DNA of 6,732 nt from Gallionella sp. UBA4737 (GTDB lineage: Bacteria; Pseudomonadota; Gammaproteobacteria; Burkholderiales; Gallionellaceae), in the NCBI GenBank assembly GCA_002403995.1, contig DHIV01000043.1, positions 709-7,440 of the forward strand, in the 5' to 3' direction. Both the position numbers and the translations under genes were made by a program. The notes below the pieces were generated by a model. That model searched no databases. It worked only from the letters and a program-made list of their open reading frames with translations, and was not told the origin of the DNA. Shown piece after piece: positions 1-5,194 of the stretch (positions are counted from its first letter, which is position 1; every line of letters starts with the position of its first letter).

Positions 1-128
1 TTGGTTTCCTTGTACATGACATGCTTGCGGGCCACCGGATCGAATTTCTTCATTTCGATCTTTTCCGGCATGGTGCGTTTGTTCTTGGTCGTGGTATAGA
101 AATGACCGGTACCGGCACTAGATTCGAG
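1..128 (-). pseudogene. rpmG: 5'-truncated second copy of rpmG (50S ribosomal protein L33), also cut by window edge
   Basis: Read on the - strand, this stretch encodes L33 from about residue 7 to residue 49 (LESSAGTGHFYTTTKNKR... to ...HVMYKET). It aligns without gaps to 743-870 inside the intact rpmG, with nine mismatches in 128 bases by my count. Three differences change the protein: Thr to Met, Tyr to Phe and Lys to Val relative to the intact copy. Homology stops sharply at base 128, so the first six or so codons are missing. Upstream in the same frame there is no ATG, GTG or TTG before a TAG stop at 159-161, so I see no way to start it. The 3' end lies outside the window. L33 is a small protein of the large ribosomal subunit; this copy is probably not translated. 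I am sure of the homology and fairly sure it is a remnant. Confidence 0.88.
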
Positions 129-153
129 CGAGCGTAGAGCACCAAATTGATTC

Positions 154-182
154 CTGCACTATGTACTGCTTGGGTGTACAAT
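154..182 (+). promoter_or_regulatory. Candidate sigma-70 promoter for hicBA
   Basis: TACAAT at 177-182 differs from the -10 consensus at one base and lies 26 bases before the hicB start. The hexamer 17 bases upstream (CTGCAC, 154-159) is a poor -35. The -10 is plausible; the promoter as a whole is weakly supported. Confidence 0.35.
162..180. promoter_or_regulatory. Short inverted repeat in hicBA promoter region, possible operator
   Basis: TGTAC (162-166) and GTACA (176-180) form a dyad with a 9-base centre. It overlaps the candidate -10 box of hicBA. Toxin-antitoxin promoters are often repressed at such dyads, but the arms are only five bases and this HicB has no visible DNA-binding domain, so operator function is a guess. 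Confidence 0.25.
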
Positions 183-208
183 TTTGGCGTGAAAATTAGG
201 AGGTTGAT

Positions 209-424
209 ATGACACACCAATTCGATGTGATTGTCGAAAAAGACTCGGCGGGATATTTTGTGGCCTCGGTTCCAGCACTAGCTGGCTGTCATACCCAGGC
301 AAAATCCCTCGATGAACTGATGGAGCGCATCCGCGAAGCCATCGAGCTTTGTCTTGAGGTTCAGGGTGCACCTTTTGAACCGCTCGATTTTGTCGGGGTT
401 CAACGCATTTCGATTGCTGCATGA
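209..424 (+). CDS. hicB: HicB-family antitoxin (short form)
   Basis: A 71-residue protein with the HicB/UPF0150 pattern: an N-terminal strand (FDVIVEKDSAGYFVASVPALAGCHTQAKSL, residues 5-34) followed by a helix (DELMERIREAIELCLE, 35-50). This is the small partial RNase H-like fold that binds and neutralises the HicA mRNA interferase. It is a short form: the protein ends soon after the core, with no ribbon-helix-helix or helix-turn-helix domain, so it may not bind DNA itself. The ATG at 209 has an ideal ribosome binding site, AGGAGG at 198-203, five bases upstream. Its stop overlaps the hicA start in ATGA (421-424), so the two are translationally coupled with the antitoxin first. The pair is transcribed away from the truncated rpmG and towards the intact one. 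Family call is firm; activity of the pair is inferred. Confidence 0.88.
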   Translation: MTHQFDVIVEKDSAGYFVASVPALAGCHTQAKSLDELMERIREAIELCLEVQGAPFEPLDFVGVQRISIAA

Positions 425-645
425 CATCTGTTCCCAGCCTGACTGGCAAGGAACTATTGTCGATCTTGAAGAAGGCGGGTTTTGTAGTGCTCCGCGTCAA
501 AGGCAGTCATCATTTTCTTCATCACCAAGATGGTCGTTCGACAGTCGTGCCGGTTCACTCCGGCGAAACAATTGGGCCGGGGTTGTTCGCCAAGATTCTT
601 CGTGATTGTGACTTGAGTCGCGAGCAGTTTCAAAAGCTCCTTTAG
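421..645 (+). CDS. hicA: HicA-family mRNA interferase toxin
   Basis: A 74-residue protein with the HicA layout: helix (LTGKELLSILKKAGF, 7-21), strand (VVLRVKGSHHFLHH, 22-35), strand (RSTVVPVHSGETI, 39-51), then the GPGLFAKILRDCDLSREQFQKLL helix at the end. HicA toxins have a double-stranded-RNA-binding fold and cleave mRNA using a conserved histidine in a GSxH motif; here that is G28-S29-H30-H31, with His31 in the position of the catalytic residue. VPVHSGETIGPGLFAKIL is the usual second conserved block. Length is complete and the active-site motif intact, so the toxin looks functional. The ATG overlaps the hicB stop and has no clear ribosome binding site of its own, which fits coupled, limited toxin translation. 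The gene faces the rpmG terminator at 682-710, which would also end its transcript. Confidence 0.9.
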   Translation: MTSVPSLTGKELLSILKKAGFVVLRVKGSHHFLHHQDGRSTVVPVHSGETIGPGLFAKILRDCDLSREQFQKLL

Positions 646-681
646 AGCGAACCAAAGGGGCAGCATTCATAGTATCCATAG

Positions 682-710
682 AAAAAAACCCGCTTTCGCG
701 GGTTTTTCTT
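682..710. terminator. Bidirectional intrinsic terminator between hicA and rpmG
   Basis: A strong hairpin has CCCGC (689-693), a TTTC loop and GCGGG (698-702). It is extended by an A-run on the left (682-688) pairing with a T-run on the right (703-707). Either strand therefore reads as a GC-rich stem followed by U residues. It lies between two convergent transcripts, 37 bases after the hicA stop and about 22 bases after the rpmG stop, and can serve both. Confidence 0.9.
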
Positions 711-732
711 TGCACGACGAAACCGGACCGGA

Positions 733-888
733 TTACTTCAGCTTGGTTTCCTTGTACATGACATGCTTGCGTGCCTTGGGATCGTATTTCTTCATTTCGA
801 TCTTTTCCGGCGTGGTGCGCTTGTTCTTGGTCGTGGTGTAGAAATGACCGGTACCGGCACTTGATTCGAGTTTGATTTTTTCGCGCAT
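733..888 (-). CDS. rpmG: 50S ribosomal protein L33
   Basis: Encodes a complete 51-residue L33, from MREKIKLESSAGTGHFYTTT to the C-terminal MYKETKLK, with TAA at 733-735. L33 is a small protein of the 50S subunit near the tRNA exit site. This is the form without the CxxC zinc ribbon, the usual one in Proteobacteria. The start codon lies 12 bases after the rpmB stop, and GGAG at 897-900 gives a ribosome binding site eight bases upstream, so it is co-transcribed with rpmB. Its sequence reads RTTPEKIEMKKYDPKARKHV where the truncated copy at the left edge reads RTMPEKIEMKKFDPVARKHV. From memory, the second wording is nearer to many betaproteobacterial L33 proteins. This gene is short and on the - strand, but unambiguous. 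Confidence 0.97.
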   Translation of the reverse strand: MREKIKLESSAGTGHFYTTTKNKRTTPEKIEMKKYDPKARKHVMYKETKLK

Positions 889-900
889 TTTCCAGGCTCC

Positions 901-1137
901 TTAGATTTTTTCGCCGCGGGCACGCATCTCTGTCAGCACCGCGTCGATGCCGTTCTTGTCGATGGTGCGCAGCGCTGCATTGGTCAGGCGCATGCTGACC
1001 CAGCGGTTCTCGCTCTCGACCCAGAAGCGGCGGCGTTGCAGGTTAGGCAAAAAACGACGCTTGGTTTTGTTGTTCGCATGGGAAATATTATTTCCCGTCA
1101 TCGGGGCTTTTCCCGTTACTTGACAGACACGTGCCAT
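901..1137 (-). CDS. rpmB: 50S ribosomal protein L28
   Basis: A 78-residue protein with the full L28 signature: MARVCQVTGKAPMTGNNISH at the N-terminus, KTKRRFLPNLQRRRFW in the middle, and WVSMRLTNAALRTIDKNGID towards the C-terminus. L28 is a basic protein of the large ribosomal subunit. Length matches the bacterial family. The ATG has GGAG at 1145-1148, seven bases upstream. It is the first gene of the rpmB-rpmG operon, the standard pairing in Proteobacteria, and is preceded by a well-formed promoter at 1171-1199. Confidence 0.98.
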   Translation of the reverse strand: MARVCQVTGKAPMTGNNISHANNKTKRRFLPNLQRRRFWVESENRWVSMRLTNAALRTIDKNGIDAVLTEMRARGEKI

Positions 1138-1170
1138 GGTTCTACTCCAGCCGATTTCAAAAGAGCGCGG

Positions 1171-1199
1171 ATTCTACCGAAGTAATCCGGAATGTTCAA
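1171..1199 (-). promoter_or_regulatory. Sigma-70 promoter of rpmB-rpmG
   Basis: On the - strand TTGAAC (1194-1199) and TAGAAT (1171-1176) are separated by exactly 17 bases, each one or two bases from consensus. Transcription would begin near 1164, giving a short leader of about 27 bases before the L28 start. Confidence 0.8.
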
Positions 1200-1228
1200 C
1201 CTGAATTTTGGGGGTTTCAACCTTAATT
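1195..1228. repeat. Two 13-bp direct repeats 21 bp apart at the rpmB promoter
   Basis: TTCAACCTGAATT (1195-1207) and TTCAACCTTAATT (1216-1228) match at 12 of 13 bases. The 21-bp period is two helical turns. The first copy contains the rpmB -35 box and the second lies directly upstream, where an activator or an AT-rich upstream element could act. Function is unknown; chance or local duplication is possible. Confidence 0.5.
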
Positions 1229-1322
1229 GCCAATGTATCTGTTCAGCATGGGTATTGCGGACTCTGCGGAAACCCGTCTCCTTCGAGAGCCCATTTATTA
1301 TTGCATCCGGACGATTGCGCCA

Positions 1323-2354
1323 CTAATTGCCTTGTTTGCCCAGCCCATACCAGTTTTGCGTGGCATTGGCGATCTTCACCACCAGCAACATCACCGGCAC
1401 TTCGACCAGAACGCCGACCACAGTGGCCAGTGCCGCGCCGGATTGAAAACCGAACAGACTGATGGCTGTCGTCACGGCAAGCTCGAAGAAGTTGCTCGCA
1501 CCGATGAGCGCCGAAGGGGCGGCGACGCAGTGCGCCACGCCCAGGCGGCGGTTCAGGCTATAGGCCAACCCTGCGTTGAACAACACCTGGATCAGGATAG
1601 GCACGGCCAGCATCGCGATCACCAGCGGCTGCGCGACAATGGCATTGCCCTGCAAGGCGAACAGCAGCAATAGCGTCAGCAGCAGCGCACCCATCGAGAG
1701 CGGCGCGATGCGCTCCATCGTGCGCTTGAACTCACCCTCGCCATTCGCCAGCAGCCGGCGACGCAACAACTGTGCGATGATGACCGGGATCACGATGTAG
1801 AACAGTACAGATACGAACAGCGTGTCCCACGGCACGGCGATGCTGGCGACACCGAGCAGCAACGCCACCAGCGGGGCGAAAGCGAAGATCATGATGGCAT
1901 CGTTGAGCGCCACTTGCGACAGCGTGAAATACGGATCGCCTTTGACCAGATTGCTCCACACGAACACCATCGCGGTACATGGCGCGGCGGCCAGCAAAAT
2001 CAGTCTGGCGATATAGCTGTCGAGTTGATCCTGCGGCAGATAATCCGCAAACACGTGACGGATGAACACCCAGCCGAGGAAGGCCATCGAGAAAGGCTTC
2101 ACGCCCCAGTTGATTAACAGCGTGACCCCGATACCGCGGCTATGTTTCCTGACCTGATGCAGCGCGCCGAAGTCGATTTTCAGCAGCATTGGGATGATCA
2201 TCACCCATACCAGCACACCGACCGGGATGTTGACCCTGGCGACCTCCAGGCTCGCGACAACCTGAAACACGCCCGGCAAAAATTGTCCGAGCAGAACGCC
2301 GATAATGATGCACAGTCCGACCCAGACGGTCAGGTAACGCTCGAACAAGTTCAT
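1323..2354 (-). CDS. acr3: Acr3-family arsenite efflux permease
   Basis: A 343-residue inner-membrane protein of about ten hydrophobic segments, the size and layout of Acr3 (bile acid/arsenite/riboflavin transporter superfamily). Acr3 exports arsenite, driven by the proton motive force. Family marks visible are PVGVLVWVMIIPMLLKIDF (44-62), the block around AAAPCTAMVFVWSNL with Cys126 in the place of the conserved arsenite-site cysteine, and ALIGASNFFELAV (282-294) with the conserved Glu291. It is not the unrelated ArsB permease, although databases often name it arsB. The ATG at 2354 begins four bases after the arsC stop, and AAGGA (2363-2367) within the arsC end gives an eight-base spacing, so both are one operon. 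I see no convincing terminator between its stop and the rpmB promoter. Confidence 0.95.
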   Translation of the reverse strand: MNLFERYLTVWVGLCIIIGVLLGQFLPGVFQVVASLEVARVNIPVGVLVWVMIIPMLLKIDFGALHQVRKHSRGIGVTLLINWGVKPFSMAFLGWVFIRHVFADYLPQDQLDSYIARLILLAAAPCTAMVFVWSNLVKGDPYFTLSQVALNDAIMIFAFAPLVALLLGVASIAVPWDTLFVSVLFYIVIPVIIAQLLRRRLLANGEGEFKRTMERIAPLSMGALLLTLLLLFALQGNAIVAQPLVIAMLAVPILIQVLFNAGLAYSLNRRLGVAHCVAAPSALIGASNFFELAVTTAISLFGFQSGAALATVVGVLVEVPVMLLVVKIANATQNWYGLGKQGN

Positions 2355-2358
2355 TTCG

Positions 2359-2856
2359 TCAATCCTTTATACGCCCGATCTCGGCGAGTTTTTCTTTCAG
2401 CGCGAGCTTGTCCAGCTTTTCGATCGGCAGGCTCATGAACAACTGGATGCGGCGCGCCAACTGCTCATATGCTTTTTTAAACGCTGCGCGCCGCGCCTCA
2501 TCACCTTCGACATGCGCCGGATCGGGAATGCCCCAGTGTGCCGTGGCAGGTTTGCCGAGCCACAGCGGACAGGCTTCGCCCGCTGCGTTATCGCATACAG
2601 TGAAGATATAATCGAACTGCGGCGCGCCAGGCGTGGCAAACTCGTCCCAGCTCTTGCTGCGCAAACCTTCGACATTGCATCCCTGCTGTTGCAGCAGCTC
2701 CAGCACAGCCGGATTGACGCGCCCGGCCGGTTTGCTGCCTGCACTATAGGCTTTGAACTTGCCTTTACCCGGTGTATTGAACAGCACCTCGCCCAGGATG
2801 CTGCGTGCGGAATTGCCGGTACATAACACCAGCACGTTGTATTGCCTGTCTTGCAA
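2359..2856 (-). CDS. arsC: Arsenate reductase ArsC, low-molecular-weight phosphatase type
   Basis: Reduces arsenate to arsenite in the cytoplasm, using a disulphide relay normally recharged by thioredoxin or glutaredoxin. From the TTG at 2856 the product is 165 residues beginning (M)QDRQYNVLVLCTGNSARS. The CX5R phosphatase loop is Cys12-TGNSA-Arg18, and further cysteines at 60, 88 and 96 include the CDNAAGEAC pair expected to carry the disulphide. IPDP (110-113) holds the aspartate of the family. I chose TTG because AAGGGGG (2863-2869) lies six bases before it and homology begins there. The longer reading from an ATG at 2931 adds 25 residues that are a translation of a REP-like palindrome and its flanks. 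It is the first gene of the arsC-acr3 operon, divergent from pstS. No arsR is present here. Confidence 0.93.
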   Translation of the reverse strand: MQDRQYNVLVLCTGNSARSILGEVLFNTPGKGKFKAYSAGSKPAGRVNPAVLELLQQQGCNVEGLRSKSWDEFATPGAPQFDYIFTVCDNAAGEACPLWLGKPATAHWGIPDPAHVEGDEARRAAFKKAYEQLARRIQLFMSLPIEKLDKLALKEKLAEIGRIKD

Positions 2857-2862
2857 GATAAG

Positions 2863-2869
2863 CCCCCTT
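2863..2869 (-). promoter_or_regulatory. Ribosome binding site that fixes the arsC TTG start
   Basis: AAGGGGG on the - strand, six bases upstream of TTG at 2854-2856. No comparable site precedes the upstream in-frame ATG at 2931, so this site decides the start. Confidence 0.75.
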
Positions 2870-2879
2870 AAAATGAATG

Positions 2880-2904
2880 TTCGCGGGCATGGCCCGCTCC
2901 TACA
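2880..2904. repeat. REP-like palindromic element
   Basis: GCGGGC (2883-2888), a three-base centre and GCCCGC (2892-2897) form a perfect six-base stem. On the - strand it is flanked as TGTAGGAGCGGGC...GCCCGCGA. This wording resembles the REP/extragenic palindromes scattered through Pseudomonas and several betaproteobacterial genomes. It lies in the arsC leader, about 11 bases before the ribosome binding site. A single copy is in the window, so repetitiveness is inferred. Confidence 0.65.
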
Positions 2905-2906
2905 CA

Positions 2907-2928
2907 AAACCGATCCAACTGCCGGTTT
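2907..2928. other. Weak stem-loop in the arsC leader
   Basis: AAACCG (2907-2912) and CGGTTT (2923-2928) form a six-base stem with a ten-base loop next to the REP-like hairpin. Possible leader structure or operator; modest support. Confidence 0.25.
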
Positions 2929-2932
2929 CATT

Positions 2933-2956
2933 ATTTTACGTTTACACAGTTAAACG
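2933..2956 (-). promoter_or_regulatory. 18-bp palindrome and candidate -10 box upstream of arsC
   Basis: CGTTTACACAGTTAAACG (2939-2956) has six-base arms around a six-base centre. On the - strand it directly abuts TAAAAT (2938 down to 2933), a one-mismatch -10 candidate for arsC. No good -35 lies at the right distance. A palindrome in this spot could be a repressor or activator site for ars expression; the binding protein is unknown. Confidence 0.35.
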
Positions 2957-2995
2957 ATTATGACAATAAAAGCGACGATTCAAACGAAGAAATAA

Positions 2996-3013
2996 CTGTA
3001 ATAATCCTGTAAT
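2996..3013 (+). promoter_or_regulatory. Pho box (PhoB binding site) of the pst operon
   Basis: Two perfect CTGTAAT repeats (2996-3002 and 3007-3013) are spaced by AATC, giving the 11-bp period of the PhoB box (consensus CTGTCAT repeated every 11 bp). A -10-like TAACAT (3024-3029) follows ten bases after the second repeat, the usual geometry when PhoB replaces the -35 contact. Phosphate-starvation induction of pstSCAB through PhoR/PhoB is therefore expected. Confidence 0.87.
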
Positions 3014-3023
3014 ACAACCGCCC

Positions 3024-3029
3024 TAACAT
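3024..3029 (+). promoter_or_regulatory. Candidate -10 box of the pstS promoter
   Basis: TAACAT matches four of six consensus bases, including the key first T-A and the last T, and is correctly placed behind the Pho box. Transcription would start near 3036, downstream of the ATG at 3028, which therefore cannot be the pstS start. Confidence 0.55.
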
Positions 3030-3093
3030 GCACTCCGCAACAAAACATTGCTGGATTAATCGGCAAGCAACACACTCAATCAATGGAGACTAT

Positions 3094-4143
3094 ATGAATA
3101 GCAAACTGAAGCAACTCATCATCGGCATCGCTGCGGCCACTGCGGTAGCTTATGCCGGCGCGAGCCAGGCAACCGACATCACCGGCGCCGGGTCAACTTT
3201 TATTTACCCCATCGCTGCCAAATGGGCTGATGCCTACAAGACACAGACCGGTATCGGCCTGAATTACCAGTCCATCGGTTCCGGCGGCGGCATCAAGCAG
3301 ATCGAAGCCAAGACCGTGGATTTTGGCGCATCCGACATGCCCATGAAGCTGGAAGACCTGAAAGCGAATAACCTGATGCAATTCCCGGCGATAAATGGCG
3401 GTGTGGTTCCGGTCATCAATATGGATGGCATCGCAGCCGGCACGCTGAAACTGGACGGCAAGACCCTGGCTGAAATCTACCTGGGCAAGATCACCAAGTG
3501 GAACGACCCGGCGATCGTCGCACTGAACAAGGATATCAAGCTGCCCGATGCAGACATCACCGTGGTGCATCGCTCCGATGGTTCGGGCACCAGTTTCATT
3601 TTCACCAACTACCTGTCCAAGGTCAGCGCCGACTGGAAGTCCAGCGTCGGTGAAGGCACAGCGGTTTCCTGGAAGGTTGGCACCGGCGGCAAGGGCAACG
3701 AAGGCGTGGCATCTTACGTGCAGCGCATCAAGGGCTCGATCGGCTATGTGGAATACGCTTATGCGCTGCAGAACAAGATGAACCACGTGCAAATGAAGAA
3801 CCACGACGGCCAGTTCGTCCAGCCGAATATCGAGTCCTTCAAGTCGGCAGCAGCCGGCGCAAAATGGGACAAGGCTCCGGGTTTCTATGAGATCCTGACC
3901 GATGAGCCCGGCAAGAACAGCTGGCCCATCACCGGCTCCACCTTCGTCCTGATGCACACGACGCAGGACAAGCCGGAGACCGCCAGGGAAGTGCTGAAGT
4001 TCTTCGACTGGTCATACAAGAACGGCGACAAGATGGCCGAATCCCTGGACTACGTCCCGATGCCTGACTCGGTGGTCAAGCTGATCGAAGCCGCATGGAA
4101 AGCACAAATCAAGGACGCAACGGGCAAGCCAGTCTGGAAATAA
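3094..4143 (+). CDS. pstS: Periplasmic phosphate-binding protein PstS
   Basis: Substrate-binding component of the high-affinity phosphate ABC importer. The 349-residue precursor starts at the ATG at 3094, with TGGAG (3084-3088) five bases upstream. An in-frame ATG at 3028 lies before the predicted transcription start and would bury the signal peptide, so I reject it. The signal peptide is MNSKLKQ, a hydrophobic alanine-rich core, and cleavage after SQA (residue 26), leaving TDITGAGSTF. Phosphate-binding blocks are GAGSTF (31-36), SIGSGGG (60-66), GASDMP (79-84) and HRSDGSGTS (159-167). The C-terminus has the usual DYVPMPDSVV segment. It is the first gene of pstSCAB under a Pho box. A hairpin after it probably raises its expression above that of the membrane genes, as expected for a binding protein. 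Confidence 0.97.
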   Translation: MNSKLKQLIIGIAAATAVAYAGASQATDITGAGSTFIYPIAAKWADAYKTQTGIGLNYQSIGSGGGIKQIEAKTVDFGASDMPMKLEDLKANNLMQFPAINGGVVPVINMDGIAAGTLKLDGKTLAEIYLGKITKWNDPAIVALNKDIKLPDADITVVHRSDGSGTSFIFTNYLSKVSADWKSSVGEGTAVSWKVGTGGKGNEGVASYVQRIKGSIGYVEYAYALQNKMNHVQMKNHDGQFVQPNIESFKSAAAGAKWDKAPGFYEILTDEPGKNSWPITGSTFVLMHTTQDKPETAREVLKFFDWSYKNGDKMAESLDYVPMPDSVVKLIEAAWKAQIKDATGKPVWK

Positions 4144-4156
4144 TTGTGCAGCGTGG

Positions 4157-4184
4157 CTGACACGGCACATCCTTAAGTTATAAT
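4157..4184 (+). promoter_or_regulatory. Candidate internal sigma-70 promoter before pstC
   Basis: CTGACA (4157-4162) and a perfect TATAAT (4179-4184) are separated by 16 bases. Transcription would begin about 4191, inside the left arm of the hairpin at 4187-4204. This could supply basal pstCAB transcripts independent of PhoB. Good match by eye, untested. Confidence 0.5.
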
Positions 4185-4186
4185 CG

Positions 4187-4213
4187 CGGGGGCTGTTGCC
4201 CCCGTTATTATTT
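4187..4213 (+). terminator. Stem-loop between pstS and pstC, likely attenuator
   Basis: CGGGGGC (4187-4193), TGTT loop, GCCCCCG (4198-4204) make a perfect seven-base stem followed by TTATTATTT. The tail is U-rich but broken by A residues, so it probably terminates partially or protects the 3' end of the pstS mRNA rather than stopping the operon. Confidence 0.7.
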
Positions 4214-4231
4214 AACCAATATTACTCAACC

Positions 4232-5194
4232 ATGCCGATGTTTTCACAAAATGCGCGCCATAAAAAACATGCAGTGTTCGACTTGCTGTTCCGCAGTCTG
4301 ACGCGTGTCTGCGCATTTGGTGTGTTGGCGCTGCTGGCAGCGATCATCGGCTCGCTGGTGGTGGGCAGCATGCCTGCCCTTCATGCTTTTGGTTTCGGTT
4401 TTCTGTCCAGTTCCGATTGGGACCCGGTCAACGATAAATTCGGCGGGCTGATCCCTATCATAGGAACGCTGGTCACCTCGGGAATCGCGCTGCTGATCGC
4501 GATTCCGGTCAGTTTTGGCATCGCCGTTTTCCTCACCGAGCTCTCGCCGCGCATTTTGCGCCGCCCGCTCGGCATCGCGATCGAACTGCTGGCCGGCATC
4601 CCCAGCATCATCTACGGAATGTGGGGGCTGTTTATATTCGCCCCGCTGTTCGGCGACCATATTGAGCCATGGATCAACAAACATATCGGCGCCATGCCTT
4701 ACATCGGCCCGTTCTTCTCAGGCCCGCCCATGGGCATCGGCCTGCTGACCGCCGGCATCATTCTTGCCATCATGGTCATCCCGTTCATCGCTTCGGTGAT
4801 GCGCGATGTGTTTGAGGTGGTGCCCACGCTGCTCAAGGAATCCGCTTATGCAGTAGGCGCGACCACCTGGGAAGTGATGTGGAATATCGTGCTGCCATAC
4901 ACCAAAGTCGGCGTGGCCGGCGGCATCATGCTTGGGCTGGGACGCGCACTGGGCGAAACCATGGCCGTCACCTTCGTGATCGGCAATGCCCATGAACTGA
5001 ACAAGTCGCTGCTGATGCCGGGCAACAGCATTTCCTCGGCACTGGCCAACGAATTCAACGAGGCGGTCGGCGATCTCTACACCTCCTCGCTGATCGAGCT
5101 CGGCCTGATCCTGTTTTTCATCACCTTCGTCGTCCTGTCCATTGCCCGCTATATGCTATACAAACTGGGGCAACGGGAAGGCCATGCTGCGTGA
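4232..5194 (+). CDS. pstC: Phosphate ABC transporter permease PstC
   Basis: One of the two membrane subunits of the Pst importer. The 320-residue product has about six transmembrane segments (roughly 25-45, 73-100, 113-139, 168-190, 224-250 and 286-308). The cytoplasmic EAA-type loop that contacts PstB is at 202-223 (KESAYAVGATTWEVMWNIVLPY), followed by GRALGETMAVTFVIGN (237-252), a PstC signature. AGIPSIIYGMWGLF (121-134) is also typical. The start is not certain. I take the ATG at 4232; an ATG at 4238 is equally possible, and a TTG at 4196 would lie inside the hairpin. None has a clear ribosome binding site. The TGA stop (5192-5194) overlaps the pstA GTG start, so translation of the two permeases is coupled. 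Confidence 0.96.
   Translation: MPMFSQNARHKKHAVFDLLFRSLTRVCAFGVLALLAAIIGSLVVGSMPALHAFGFGFLSSSDWDPVNDKFGGLIPIIGTLVTSGIALLIAIPVSFGIAVFLTELSPRILRRPLGIAIELLAGIPSIIYGMWGLFIFAPLFGDHIEPWINKHIGAMPYIGPFFSGPPMGIGLLTAGIILAIMVIPFIASVMRDVFEVVPTLLKESAYAVGATTWEVMWNIVLPYTKVGVAGGIMLGLGRALGETMAVTFVIGNAHELNKSLLMPGNSISSALANEFNEAVGDLYTSSLIELGLILFFITFVVLSIARYMLYKLGQREGHAA

Noticed and set aside
159..500. 113-residue open frame on the - strand across hicB and hicA
   Set aside because: Antisense to two well-supported overlapping genes, no ribosome binding site and no recognisable protein; its frame merely runs into the stop upstream of the rpmG fragment.
1230..1322. Possible terminator downstream of acr3
   Set aside because: Only a four-base stem (TCTC-CTTC-GAGA) without a T-tract on the relevant strand; not enough to call.
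1227..1673. 148-residue + strand frame over the acr3 3' end
   Set aside because: Mostly antisense to acr3, rich in H, Q and R as shadows are, and no ribosome binding site.
3028..3093. N-terminal extension of pstS from the ATG at 3028
   Set aside because: It would begin upstream of the likely transcription start set by the Pho box, lacks a ribosome binding site, and would place 22 polar residues before a standard signal peptide.
3193..3957. 254-residue open frame on the - strand opposite pstS
   Set aside because: Fully antisense to pstS; histidine- and valine-rich composition typical of an antisense shadow of a GC-rich gene, with no family resemblance.
4196..4231. TTG start for pstC at 4196
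   Set aside because: It lies in the loop and right arm of the seven-base stem at 4187-4204 and has no ribosome binding site; the residues it adds are not like PstC.
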